From assembly GCF_014138285.1 (NCBI RefSeq), contig NZ_JACGXN010000014.1:62001-126000 (forward strand): a DNA stretch of 64,000 nucleotides. Reading direction: 5' to 3'. Shown here in pieces: positions 39,301 through 47,680 of this stretch. A model generated the notes under the pieces. That model ran no database searches and had not been told where the DNA came from. It saw only the letters and a list, made by a program, of their open reading frames with translations. Numbering within the stretch: the first letter of the stretch is position 1; every line of letters starts with the position of its first letter. Made by a program: the position numbers and the translations under genes. Source of the DNA: Phyllobacterium myrsinacearum. GTDB taxonomy: Bacteria > Pseudomonadota > Alphaproteobacteria > Rhizobiales > Rhizobiaceae.

Positions 39301-40158
39301 CGACCATGCCCCCGTTGCGGTTGAGGCTGTGCCGAGCGCAACGGCCTCGAACGTGAAACCAACAGGAGCGGTGCCGCTTGCATTGGCATTCGTGCCAATG
39401 GAAACGGGAGAACCGCCGCCCGTTCCAGCGTTTGCCTTAGCGCCGACCCCCATGGCTATGGCGGCACCGTTTGAAGACGAAGCGTTGGAGGACAATCCAA
39501 TCGCCACCGAGGCACCACCCGAAGCGCTGGCCGTTGAGCCTAGGGCGACCGCGTTCGCCCCGTTTGCAGTCGTGTTGACACCAAAGGCTGATGCTCCATC
39601 CGCGAGTGCGCGGGCGTTGCCGCCCACGGCAAGAGCATTGACACCGGTCGCGTTCGCGAAGACACCCACACCTATGGCGTTGAGGCCATTGACACCCATT
39701 GAATAGCCGATGGCGATCGAAGCATCGCCCGTTGCGGTGATAGCGGTGCCCAACGCCACGCCGTTATTGCCATTCACGTGGGCGTTATTGCCAACGGCAG
39801 TTGAGGCAGCGCCAGGGGCGGTGTTGCCACAACCGATCGCTGTGCTTAGCCCCCCTGCAGAAGGAGTCGTGCAGTTCGCCACGTTGGTTAGAACCCCGTT
39901 ACCAATGACAACCTGCGCGAACGCCGTCTGCGGAACCAGGATCCCCACCACGGCAAGCTGTGCCCCGAGCACCCCGCCGACACCTAGCGTACCAAGCCCC
40001 AGGCCGGTGCGTTTTGCCCCAAGAACACGGTGGGCGCAGCGTAACACAGCCATCAGCCGGTGACGCATTGAGCGATTGTCTTCAGGGGCTCCTGGCACCC
40101 AACTCCCTGTGAATCGGGTGATTTTGCGAAAAGCAGTAACACGTGACTGAAGTATCAT
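36319..40158 (-). CDS. YadA-type trimeric autotransporter adhesin
   Basis: Type Vc secreted adhesin of 1279 residues. An extended signal peptide with a charged N-terminal region ends at about 81 (VPQTAFA). Long stretches of the head repeat AxAxGxxAxASG with SxALG (about 95-620) form a left-handed coil head. Three neck modules (STVSVG-x-GAERTITN then STDAINGSQL) and coiled stalk follow. The last 75 residues are the beta-barrel anchor (SEARRAAAIGLAAASLRY, ending VSVTLN). A second possible start is Met31. Related Brucella adhesins (BtaE, BtaF) bind host matrix. Because of its repeats the opposite strand carries long meaningless open frames. Confidence 0.95.
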   Translation of the reverse strand: MILQSRVTAFRKITRFTGSWVPGAPEDNRSMRHRLMAVLRCAHRVLGAKRTGLGLGTLGVGGVLGAQLAVVGILVPQTAFAQVVIGNGVLTNVANCTTPSAGGLSTAIGCGNTAPGAASTAVGNNAHVNGNNGVALGTAITATGDASIAIGYSMGVNGLNAIGVGVFANATGVNALAVGGNARALADGASAFGVNTTANGANAVALGSTASASGGASVAIGLSSNASSSNGAAIAMGVGAKANAGTGGGSPVSIGTNANASGTAPVGFTFEAVALGTASTATGAWSAAVGSSSSATGTGASAFGTSATASANQSTAVGNGASATGVGTAAMGYLANATGGNAIAIGSQANAAGLNSQALGNVAKASGDFSLALGNQVVSSGVGSVAAGSGASATDVSTTALGNNATATASSAIAVGLGATASGVNASALGKSASASAQDAIAFGTSAKADSADAVAIGASATASGGKAVSIGSGNTAYGDGAVAIGDPSYASGTGAFVGGANNIANSDGTASATAANAANGAVAIGNSNKAIGQGSVALGNTSSALGAGSLAFGDTAAANNAGDVALGSGSVTAVAIGTPSTVINGTTYAFQGTTPTSTVSVGAAGAERTITNLAAGRISATSTDAINGSQLFATNTAVDSLGATINNINNGGGIKYFHANSTLADSTATGTDSVAIGPVSTATGASSVSVGNGATATNANDVALGSGSQTAAAIATTGITINGVAYTFAGTTPTSTVSVGAVGAERTITNVAAGQISGSSTDAINGSQLFATNQSIDAVSGQLTHYYSVNDGGTQQANYANNGATGINSLAAGVAASSTADQSLALGYNTQATVLGGVAIGAGSVSDRPIAATTGTIGTFIPYNTTDLTLLGAVSVGNATGYRQITNVADGTDASDAVTIRQLSGALTSFATTTGKYFHANSTLADSLAVGTDSVAVGPSTVVNGDNGIGIGNGAIVQQTAPGGIALGQNATVNFADSVALGTNAQANGIQSMALGAGASTTYATNVALGAGAQATAQAGDVALGAGSTTSAAVATTSTTINGTTYNFAGTTPTSTVSVGSAGAERTITNVAAGQISATSTDAINGSQLYATNQSIESLTAGIGNLGDSAVQYDKNTGGTKSNTVTLKGGDPNAPVLISNVAAGVANTDAVNVQQLKSGLSTTLTDSKSYTDQVGATTLNTANAYTDSKFGQLSNDIGEIRSEARRAAAIGLAAASLRYDDRPGKLSVSMGGGYWRNEGALAFGAGYTSENGRVRANLSGATTGGSVGVGAGVSVTLN
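36881..37076 (-). repeat. Autotransporter neck module, copy C (nearest C-terminus)
   Basis: One of three related DNA blocks encoding NGTTY-FxGTTPTSTVSVG and GAERTITNVAAGQIS, then STDAINGSQLYATNQSI. The other copies are near 37841-38029 and 38251-38439. The boundaries are approximate, judged by eye. Confidence 0.7.
37841..38029 (-). repeat. Autotransporter neck module, copy B
   Basis: Middle copy of the neck block, differing from the other two at scattered positions (FAGTTPTSTVSVGAVGAERT, then ISGSSTDAINGSQLFATN). It is followed upstream in the protein by ANSTLADSTATGTDSVAIG, which also recurs near 37335-37410. Confidence 0.7.
38251..38439 (-). repeat. Autotransporter neck module, copy A
   Basis: Copy nearest the head (FQGTTPTSTVSVGAAGAERT, then ISATSTDAINGSQLFATN). 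Three tandem neck-like modules make recombination between copies, and so length variation, possible. Confidence 0.7.
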
Positions 40159-40239
40159 ATGGCAGTCCCTCTCAAATTAACCGCGACTGGCTCTTCTCTA
40201 GAACCTCGCGCCATTTCAGATGCAGATTTGAAATGCATG

Positions 40240-40737
40240 TCAGTTCTGAATTGCAGTGGTGCCACCAGCACCAATGTAGCGAACAAAAAGTGCGTGACCG
40301 TCCTTGCAGCCGATCGCCTCGATGGGGTCGAGCGCGCTCGCATACCAGTTGTCACCATCGGAGGGCGCAGCGCGAAGAGCTTGCGTTACCCGCTCGGGCG
40401 GCATTACAGAAGCGAGACACATCCGGATTGCTCCGAGATGCTGCTCAGGCGGACCGTCCTCGTAGAAGGGAGATGTGAGCCCCAAGACGTACGTGGCAAG
40501 CAGAAGGTCGCGCCGCGATTCTGGCAAATCCATATTTTGCCGCTTCTCTACTGACCCGGCGACGAATTTTATTCTGCGATCGAATTCGTCATGAAGGGAC
40601 TGAGATATGGCGGATGCTCCCCTCCTCTGGTCTCTTTGCGTTCCTTTTACGCCCCCAAGGTATCGAGCCAAATAGTCGTGAGCTCTCGGCCAAAAACGTT
40701 TACGGAAATTCACAGACTGAGTATCTACCAATGACAA
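40240..40737 (-). CDS. Hypothetical protein upstream of the autotransporter
   Basis: 165 codons on the same strand as the autotransporter, 81 bases upstream of it. The protein is soluble and charged: SLHDEFDRRIKFVAGSVEKR, then LPESRRDLLLATYVLGL and GAIRMCLASVMPPERV. I recognise no family. The start is a TTG without a convincing ribosome site, and the true start may be internal, but composition looks coding. Confidence 0.45.
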   Translation of the reverse strand: MSLVDTQSVNFRKRFWPRAHDYLARYLGGVKGTQRDQRRGASAISQSLHDEFDRRIKFVAGSVEKRQNMDLPESRRDLLLATYVLGLTSPFYEDGPPEQHLGAIRMCLASVMPPERVTQALRAAPSDGDNWYASALDPIEAIGCKDGHALFVRYIGAGGTTAIQN

Positions 40738-41279
40738 AACATGTCGCTCCCACTTGCTGCACAGCGTGACTTTTACGCCGCCGTTAAAACGCCGTATCCA
40801 TTTGGCTACCCCGAGAAGGACGCCCGCATTTTCAATTGATCTCAGAGCTGCATCGAGCTTCTGTAAGGAGAATGTGCTTAGAGTTTAAAGATCAGAATAT
40901 GCAGGATAATTTAGCATGGCATCGATTTTCTGTATCAAGATCGGTAAGCAGTATCCTGAAACTCCTCCCTCACATGAGGATGATTGAGGCACAACTTTTG
41001 CCAAAGATATTCCACGAAATCGCCCTTTTTCCAGAATCTCACTTTAAAATGGGGGCTGCCGAACGTTTAAAGGTGGGAAAATGCAATAGCGTTAACAAAA
41101 ACAAGGTTTCGATCCTGTATTTATTTCAAAGATGGGCAGCAAGAAGACAGAAAACATCAGTACTGATTCGCATAATGCTGTATGATAGCCGATTGCACTC
41201 GCGCTGATTATTGACTGAGTACGGACTGCGCATTCTTCCGGGCATTAAACATTTACTGCGATACTGGGAAGTATCCCGG
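40738..41279. other. Intergenic region without recognised content
   Basis: 540 bases, AT-rich in the middle. The 123-codon frame on the plus strand has no ribosome site or recognisable motif. No transposase sequence or strong hairpin was found. It may hold the promoter for the minus-strand gene at 40240-40737. Confidence 0.4.
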
Positions 41280-42167
41280 TTACCGTAAATGTCTGATTTT
41301 TGCCGGAGTAATTTGTTTGTAGCGCTTCATGGTATCGGTCAGGTGGCTTTGACTGACAAAGCCAGTCTGAAGCGCAATATCCGAAATTGGCAGTGTTGTT
41401 TCCAGGAGTAACCGTTCTGCCCTCTGCAATCGAATCTGCACCAGATATTGGTGCGGCGGCATACCAAAGGTCAGCTTGAAGGCCCGAATAAAATGGCTGG
41501 GTGACATGCGGGATATTTTTGCAAGTTCGTTGACCGGGATGCTATCAGATACGTTTTGCTGCATGTATTCGGCCACGCGTCTTGATACCTGAACGGACAA
41601 ACGCCTCGCCGTGGGAGACAGCATTTGTTGCTTGGCGCTGGAGTAGTGTCTTAATAGATGGACCCCAAACACCGTCAGCAAGGAATCCAGATAAAGCGAA
41701 TTTTGTGTTGGCCTCGTCACCTCGGTAGCCATAACTTGTGCCAGCCGTAGCGCCCAAAGATCGATGTGTCCGAACTTCGGCGGCTGCAGTTCCCAGTGCC
41801 CCCCTTCCAGTTCGGCCGCTGCCAGGTCTGAATAAGTCGCGGGCCTGAAGGCAATTGCAGCATTTTGCTTCAATCCGTTCCAACGCAACGTCCGTTCAAT
41901 ATTCGACGGATTGACCACCAGCATGCCGATGGGCGCTTGGAATTTTTGCAAGCGGTCGCTTGAAAAGGCTGCTTCCATGTCCACCGGAGACAGGATTACA
42001 GTGGCAAATTCTGCGTTGGAGCGGAATGTCATTGATCCAGCCGCTCTCGATGCATTTACGATACCACCAACAGATGTTTCGCGCCGCGGACCGATCTGCC
42101 TGGGAATATCAGAAAGCATTCCTGATTGGTTACTCACGTCAAGCTCAACAACGGTATGATACAACAA
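41280..42167 (-). CDS. AraC-family transcriptional regulator
   Basis: 295 residues. The C-terminal AraC domain has two helix-turn-helix motifs (VNELAKISRMSPSHFIRAFK and ISDIALQTGFVSQSHLTDTM) and the standard PHQYLVQIRLQRAERLL linker. The N-terminal part is a cupin-like ligand domain without obvious relatives. The start used is TTG with GAGGGCAGG just before it; an in-frame ATG at 42119 would lose 16 residues. No divergent target gene is adjacent, so its regulon cannot be inferred. Confidence 0.82.
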   Translation of the reverse strand: MLYHTVVELDVSNQSGMLSDIPRQIGPRRETSVGGIVNASRAAGSMTFRSNAEFATVILSPVDMEAAFSSDRLQKFQAPIGMLVVNPSNIERTLRWNGLKQNAAIAFRPATYSDLAAAELEGGHWELQPPKFGHIDLWALRLAQVMATEVTRPTQNSLYLDSLLTVFGVHLLRHYSSAKQQMLSPTARRLSVQVSRRVAEYMQQNVSDSIPVNELAKISRMSPSHFIRAFKLTFGMPPHQYLVQIRLQRAERLLLETTLPISDIALQTGFVSQSHLTDTMKRYKQITPAKIRHLR

Positions 42168-42864
42168 CCTGCCCTCTTAACCCAAAGGACGCGCGTGTCC
42201 CACATCGCGCCCGGTTGCACGTTCATCGCAGACACGTACGAACCTGCTCGAAACAAAAACTATGAGAAATGCCTCCTGTCGCCTGGCAAAACAGCTACAA
42301 ACGCAGGATAAATTGTGATGAAGCGCGGATCTTATTCGACGCCAGCCAATCGATTGCTGCCACCTTCTCTCTCAACGGAAGTATCTGCGTTACAGGCGCC
42401 GCCGCCTGTCAATTGTTAAGTCATACAATTCAAATGTTGTAAATCTCGTCCAAATGTTCGCTTTGGTTACAGAGTTTTATGCAAATTGCGATGGAAAGAG
42501 ATTTACAGTCCGGAAAACAACAATCATATCAGGGAGATAATGACAGATATTTCAAAATTTGATATATTTTTCAATTAGTTGCGGAATTTTAATCTGAAGA
42601 AGGGGAACCTGGGTTCATACAAAAATAAGTAAAATTCTGGAAAAATGAATAATTTTCTGGAAATGCGGCATGCTTATGGAACAGCATGCCAACACTCATA
42701 AAGTTCCATGACCTTGTACAAGCTGAAAAGCTGTCAGAAAATGTTGCAGCATGATTGAAAAAGGCCACCGAACGAACTTTATAGAAGGGCAATCGGAATA
42801 ACGTCAGTTTTGATCCGCCATTCATCAAAAAATCCACTTGCCATTACTGTCAAAGACCGTGGCG
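42168..42864. other. Intergenic region with inverted repeat and a 12-codon ORF
   Basis: About 700 bases, AT-rich from 42410 on. An 8-bp inverted repeat GGCATGCT-N8-AGCATGCC is at 42667-42690, some 175 bases past the kinase stop. A 12-codon ORF (MTDISKFDIFFN) at 42540-42578 on the plus strand has AGGGAG a few bases upstream; it may be a leader peptide, a truncated gene start or chance. Nothing else is supportable. Confidence 0.35.
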
Positions 42865-44910
42865 TTATGACAGAAGCTGGGAAATATGATCTGCAAGATC
42901 AGACTGCGTGTACGGTTTGCCAAGTCTCGGCACATCGATATCTGTGCCTGGCGGGAGATCAGCATATCCGGTGGCAATCAGTATCGGCAAGTCGGGCTTC
43001 ACCAACCTAACTGCTTTGGCAAGCTCCGCTCCTGTCATTTTCGGCATGGAATAGTCCGTAATCAGAAGGTCTACATCCTGTTCTTTTTCGAGGATTTCGA
43101 GCGCCTGTGCTCCGGATCGAGCTTCGAGCACTCGATGCCCGAGATCCTCAAGCATATCCACGGTACTCATGGCGATCAAAGCGTCGTCGTCGACCATTAG
43201 AATCTTAAATCCTGACATTTTCACACTCCCGGCAGTGGCTGTATCATCTGGGATGGCATTGATGGTTTGGTCTGGACTAATCGGAAGCCATAATTCCGCT
43301 GTCGTGCCGACACCCTCAGAACTGGACAGCCGCAATGCACCGTGCAGTTGCACCGACAAACCATGGATCATGGACAAGCCCAAGCCGGTTCCTTTTCCAA
43401 GTTCCTTGGTTGAAAAAAATGGATCAATCGCCTTTTTCAACGTTTCACTGGACATACCTTGACCGTTATCTGTCACAGAAAGAATGACATAAGAACCTTC
43501 TATCAGATCAGCAGAAGCGGGTGTCTGTTCCGCTTTGAGGCTGATTGCGATTTCGCCGCCTTCCTCCAGCGCATCGCGCGAATTGACCACAAGGTTGAGA
43601 AGAGCAAGTTCAATTTGATTGGTGTCCGCCAATACACGGGGCAAACTGATGGGCAAATCAAACTTGAGATGAATTTTCGAGCCAATTGATTTCCACAAAA
43701 GGTCATTCATTCCTTTGATAAGATCAAGAAGATCAATAGATTCAACTTTGAGATCCTGCCTTCGTGCAAAAGCGAGCAATCTCTGGGTAAGTGCAGCGCC
43801 TCGTTGTGCGCCCTGAAGAGCGCCATTGATCAGCCGCGAAGCCTTCAAATCATTCCCGAAATGCTTGCGCAGTAGATCGAGATTTCCCAAAACGGCCATA
43901 AGCAAGTTATTGAAATCGTGCGCGACACCTCCAGTAAGATGGCCAATGGCTTCCATTTTTTGCGCCTGGCGCAACTGCTCTTCAGCCATCTCCCGTTGTT
44001 TGACCTGTTCAAGCAAAGATTGATGGGCTTTGTTCAGCTCAAGGGTTCGTGCGGCAACACGGTCCTCAAGTGTTCCATTGAGCGCAATCAGATCCTTTTC
44101 CGCATTCTTGCGGGCCGTTATATCTGAGGCGACACCAACCAACTGCGAGATGCGCCCCTCTCGGTCTTTGCTCACCCGGGCCCTCATATCTACCCAGTGA
44201 ACACTTTGGTCCGGCCTGAGCGTACGACACTCGATTTCATAGTCACGACCTGTCAAAATGGTGTCCTGAATAGCCCACTGTATTCTTTGACGGTCTTTGG
44301 AATGCACAGTGCTGATGAATTCGTCGAGGGTAAAGGTTTCGTGCGGCTGTTTGCCGAAGATTATCTTACATTCTTCGGACACACGTAAAGTGCCCGAGTG
44401 AATTTCATACTCCCACGAACCCAACTTTCCGGCACGCAATGCCGTTTGCAGTCGTTGTTCGCTCTTACTCAGTTCCTCCATTCTGCTCAGTGCATCATAT
44501 TGACGGCTTCTCGCTCGTAGAGCCGTTTTCGCTACGCTGACGAAGCTCGTGGCATGAAACGGGCGTTCGAAAAATGTCACATTGCGCAGTATCTCTGATA
44601 AGCGTGCAGCGGCAGGATTGCGTTCCGGACCCCCGCCACGTTGTGTAAGTACGATAAACGGCAAATCCGACCAACTCGGTTGTTCCCGGACCCAGGACGC
44701 AAGCAATTTGAGATCAGCGTTGCGAATTGCCTCTTCCGTAAGCAAGACGAAAGAAACGCTGTCTCCAAGCGACAGACAAAGGCTTTCAAGATCTCCAAAA
44801 ATGATTGAGGGTACGGCCGCCTCACTCAGGATCGAGGCAGCGACTTGTGCATCGCGGCCAATGGGAGCGTAAAGGAATGCGTTTTGCTTGCTGATTTCAG
44901 GAATGGTCAA
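42865..44910 (-). CDS. Hybrid sensor histidine kinase with PAS and receiver domains
   Basis: Cytosolic kinase of 681 residues. An N-terminal alpha/beta region (about 1-130) resembles a degenerate receiver. Then a PAS domain (about 155-270, SWEYEIHSGTLRVS), coiled coil, HisKA with the phospho-His in TGGVAHDFNNLL, HATPase (NLVVNSRDALEEGG, DNGQGM, GTGLGLSM) and a C-terminal receiver with Asp in LLITDYSMPKMTG and Lys in LGKPYT. The frame is open further upstream, but a TTG at 44910 overlaps the KaiC-like gene by only 14 bases and has an AGGA-type site. It has no membrane segment. It is very likely the partner of the KaiC-like ATPase. Confidence 0.9.
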   Translation of the reverse strand: MTIPEISKQNAFLYAPIGRDAQVAASILSEAAVPSIIFGDLESLCLSLGDSVSFVLLTEEAIRNADLKLLASWVREQPSWSDLPFIVLTQRGGGPERNPAAARLSEILRNVTFFERPFHATSFVSVAKTALRARSRQYDALSRMEELSKSEQRLQTALRAGKLGSWEYEIHSGTLRVSEECKIIFGKQPHETFTLDEFISTVHSKDRQRIQWAIQDTILTGRDYEIECRTLRPDQSVHWVDMRARVSKDREGRISQLVGVASDITARKNAEKDLIALNGTLEDRVAARTLELNKAHQSLLEQVKQREMAEEQLRQAQKMEAIGHLTGGVAHDFNNLLMAVLGNLDLLRKHFGNDLKASRLINGALQGAQRGAALTQRLLAFARRQDLKVESIDLLDLIKGMNDLLWKSIGSKIHLKFDLPISLPRVLADTNQIELALLNLVVNSRDALEEGGEIAISLKAEQTPASADLIEGSYVILSVTDNGQGMSSETLKKAIDPFFSTKELGKGTGLGLSMIHGLSVQLHGALRLSSSEGVGTTAELWLPISPDQTINAIPDDTATAGSVKMSGFKILMVDDDALIAMSTVDMLEDLGHRVLEARSGAQALEILEKEQDVDLLITDYSMPKMTGAELAKAVRLVKPDLPILIATGYADLPPGTDIDVPRLGKPYTQSDLADHISQLLS

Positions 44911-46408
44911 AATCCTTTTTTCCTGGGGCAAAAAGCGGATCGGGTTTACCAACAAAATTGGGCACACCGCGTAATACGCCCTGGAACTCATCAAGAGGTT
45001 GACCCAGCGACAATCCATCTTTGGAAATACGGAATTCTCTGATTGTATCTTCGTGGTGACCGGTTCGCTTTTTAATGATCGAGACTGCCCGGCGCACCCG
45101 GCCCGAAGCTTCAAAATAACGAAGCAATACAACTGTGTCCGCCAGATAAGTCACATCTACCGGCGCCTTCATGTCACCGACCAGACCATGTTGGGCGACG
45201 GTCAAAATAGTCGTCGCTCCTTGGCGATTGAGATACTGCAACAACTCATGCATATGCAGAACAAGTGCATTTTCTTCCGGCATAGCCGCCTGGTACCCGT
45301 TCAAACTATCAATCACAACAGTTTTTGCGTCCGCGCTATCCACTCGTTCACGCACCCGATGGGCAAATTCCCCCGGCGACAATTCCGCAGCATCAAGCTG
45401 CTCAATATGCAGATTACCCTCGTCTCGCATCCGCTGGAGGTCAATTCCGATTGCCTTGGCACGCGCGAACAACAGACCAAGTTCTTCGTCAAACACGAAC
45501 ATTGCTGCCTTCTCGTTGCGTTTGATTGCAGCGGTAACAAATTGAAGGGCAAATGTACTTTTGCCTGTTCCCGCTGGACCGAGGACGAGACAGCTTGAGC
45601 CTCTCTCCAAGCCCCCGCCCAGAAGATCATCAAGTTGGCCGATACCGCTGGCGAGTACATCTCGAGAAAAGTCACGGCGATTTTCCAGTGCGACAAGGCG
45701 AGGGAAAGCAACGACACCACCGGTTTTAATGACGAAGTCGTGGAAGCCGCCCCGAAAAGCTTGGCCACGATACTTGATAACCCGCAGCCGGCGTCTCTCC
45801 GAGCCGTAATTGGGCGCGAGTTCCTCAAGTTTGATCACGCCGTGAACGACGCTGTGTACTGTCTTGTCCAAACTGTCTGATGTCAGGTCATCAAGCAACA
45901 ACACTGTTGCGCCTTGCCTGGAAAAATAGTGCTTGATCGCCAGTATTTGACGACGATAGCGCAGCGATCCCTGAGCCAGAAGCCGGATCTCCGACAGACT
46001 GTCGAGTACAACCCGACGGGGACGAACGCGTTCAAATTCTTCGAAAATTGCTTTCGTTGTTTCGCCTAGTTCGAGATCCGAGGAATAAAGCAGGCTTTGC
46101 TGTTGTTCAGCATCCAACAAACTCTCTGGCGGTACCAGTTCAAATACCTTGATGTTGCCGCCGATTGTAAGTCCGTGCGAACCAGCGCCTTCACGCAATT
46201 CATCCTCGGTCTCAGACAGGGTCACATAAAGCCCTTGTTCACCCTTTGCAGCCCCCTCCAGCAAGAAACTTATTGCAATGGTGGTTTTCCCGGTGCCCGG
46301 ATTACCCTCAAGCAGAAAGACACGTCCTTCGCTTAATCCACCACTGAGGATTTCGTCCAATCCCGAAACTCCAGTCCGAGCTTTTCTTGATCTGGGAATA
46401 GACTCCAT
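44897..46408 (-). CDS. KaiC-like double RecA-domain ATPase
   Basis: 503 residues with two KaiC/RecA domains. Walker A motifs are GNPGTGKTT (35-43) and GPAGTGKST (277-285). Catalytic acid pairs are in TLSETEDE and FDEELG (308-309). By eye, the KaiC phosphorylation pair Ser-Thr aligns with Thr420-Tyr421 in VDVTYLADT. GGAG six bases before the ATG at 46408 decides the start over the TTG at 46420. No kaiA or kaiB is in the window; the hybrid kinase overlapping its 3' end replaces them. KaiC-like proteins outside cyanobacteria act in stress responses and signalling, but the role here is unknown. Confidence 0.92.
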   Translation of the reverse strand: MESIPRSRKARTGVSGLDEILSGGLSEGRVFLLEGNPGTGKTTIAISFLLEGAAKGEQGLYVTLSETEDELREGAGSHGLTIGGNIKVFELVPPESLLDAEQQQSLLYSSDLELGETTKAIFEEFERVRPRRVVLDSLSEIRLLAQGSLRYRRQILAIKHYFSRQGATVLLLDDLTSDSLDKTVHSVVHGVIKLEELAPNYGSERRRLRVIKYRGQAFRGGFHDFVIKTGGVVAFPRLVALENRRDFSRDVLASGIGQLDDLLGGGLERGSSCLVLGPAGTGKSTFALQFVTAAIKRNEKAAMFVFDEELGLLFARAKAIGIDLQRMRDEGNLHIEQLDAAELSPGEFAHRVRERVDSADAKTVVIDSLNGYQAAMPEENALVLHMHELLQYLNRQGATTILTVAQHGLVGDMKAPVDVTYLADTVVLLRYFEASGRVRRAVSIIKKRTGHHEDTIREFRISKDGLSLGQPLDEFQGVLRGVPNFVGKPDPLFAPGKKDFDHS

Positions 46409-46595
46409 GCGTAACTCCAATGCGAAAATGGTATGGGAACAACGACAAGACTACGTCGCTTGGATAGATAGAACGTAAGCTGGAAGTGAACGACAAAAAG
46501 GTAGGATTGGTTCCACCGGCTATCATTTTTTCCCGGTCCATCGCGCTGAATTACACCGAAGATTCAGGAATACCCGGCATATGATCAAACGCATA

Positions 46596-47516
46596 TCAGG
46601 AATTAGCTGTTAAACTACCTGCAGCAAATTCTGCAAAGAGTATTCCAAGCAGGCTACTGGCACCCGCACTTAAAAAGCCACCTTTACGTGTGACTGAGAA
46701 AATAGGCATTCGTGCCGTTAAATCATTGACGTCAATGGTTCTCATGGCTCCGCTTGCGCGTTCTTCCGCAATGCTACTCTCCGTCATTAATGCCAGTCCA
46801 AAACCTGCTTCGACCAAACGTTTCTGCGCTGTCAGGCTATCGACTGGCATCCAATTCAAATCGCTGTGGCCAAGAACTGAAAAAATACTGAATACATGTG
46901 ACGCCCAGATTTCCCTCTGACCCTGAATTTCAGGAAACGCAATCCACCTTTCATTCAACAATTCCGAAAAAAAGCTGATGGATTGTCTGGCCAGCGGGTG
47001 GTTTGGGGCGCAAGCAACCAACAGTTTCTCATGGGTAAGGATCCGGTAATCCAAATCCGAAGATCGATCCCGATCATACCTTAGGCCTATTGTTGCTTCA
47101 CCGCGTCGAACCAGCTCACTAACTTCTGTGCTGCGCGCCGTTTGAAGGGTAAGGTCGACAGTAGGATGCGCATCAACAAAGCGTTTGAGGGTTTGTGTTA
47201 TTCTTGTACCGGCCAGAGTGCCAACAATGGCTATGGCGACTGGTCCTGCGTTTTCAGTCGCCAGAGACTGCATGGCAGCATCCGCATCCTGGACACTTGC
47301 AAGCACGCGTTCTGCATAAGGCAACAGGACGCGGCCGGCTTGGCTTAACATAATACCAGCAGTCGTCCGCTCGAAAACAGGCATGCCAAGTTCCTGCTCC
47401 AATAAATGAATTCGATTGGATATGGCAGGTTGCGTCCTGTTCAGCACACGGGCCGCATTTGAGAAACTTCGCTGACGGTAAACTGCTAAAAAGGTCTTCA
47501 GACCCTCAACGTCCAT
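46596..47516 (-). CDS. LysR-type regulator
   Basis: 306 residues: helix-turn-helix at about 1-60 (RSFSNAARVLNRTQPAISNR) and effector domain (VAIAIVGTLAGTRI, later FGLALMTESS). GGAGG lies 6 bases before the ATG at 47516, so the 58 extra upstream codons are not used. It is divergent from the PEP-mutase-family/P450 pair with a 164-base spacer, and most likely regulates that pair. Confidence 0.88.
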   Translation of the reverse strand: MDVEGLKTFLAVYRQRSFSNAARVLNRTQPAISNRIHLLEQELGMPVFERTTAGIMLSQAGRVLLPYAERVLASVQDADAAMQSLATENAGPVAIAIVGTLAGTRITQTLKRFVDAHPTVDLTLQTARSTEVSELVRRGEATIGLRYDRDRSSDLDYRILTHEKLLVACAPNHPLARQSISFFSELLNERWIAFPEIQGQREIWASHVFSIFSVLGHSDLNWMPVDSLTAQKRLVEAGFGLALMTESSIAEERASGAMRTIDVNDLTARMPIFSVTRKGGFLSAGASSLLGILFAEFAAGSLTANS

Positions 47517-47680
47517 GGGCCGCCTCCTCGATAAGCACAGGTGTAAGATCCCAGACCTAGCATGCCAACACGCTAGGGCATTCAAAAAACTTATTACATC
47601 AGAAGAAAAAACAAATTCGACGAATGGCTTTATGCCGAGTATGCAGGACTTAGAGCTGTAAAGAGACAGGTTGCTTTTTG

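Noticed and set aside
37031-39706. Several long open frames on the plus strand (for example 39167-39706, 38396-38692, 37031-37402)
   Set aside because: They lie opposite the repeat-rich autotransporter; their Ala/Pro/Val-rich translations are mirror images of the Gly/Ala/Thr repeats and have no family features.
36319-40158. Regularly spaced short repeats, considered as a CRISPR array
   Set aside because: The repeats are in frame with the YadA-type head motif, vary in sequence and have no unique spacers or cas genes nearby.
42865-46408. Circadian clock locus
   Set aside because: There is no kaiA or kaiB, and the phosphosite pair is altered; the KaiC-like protein alone does not support a clock.
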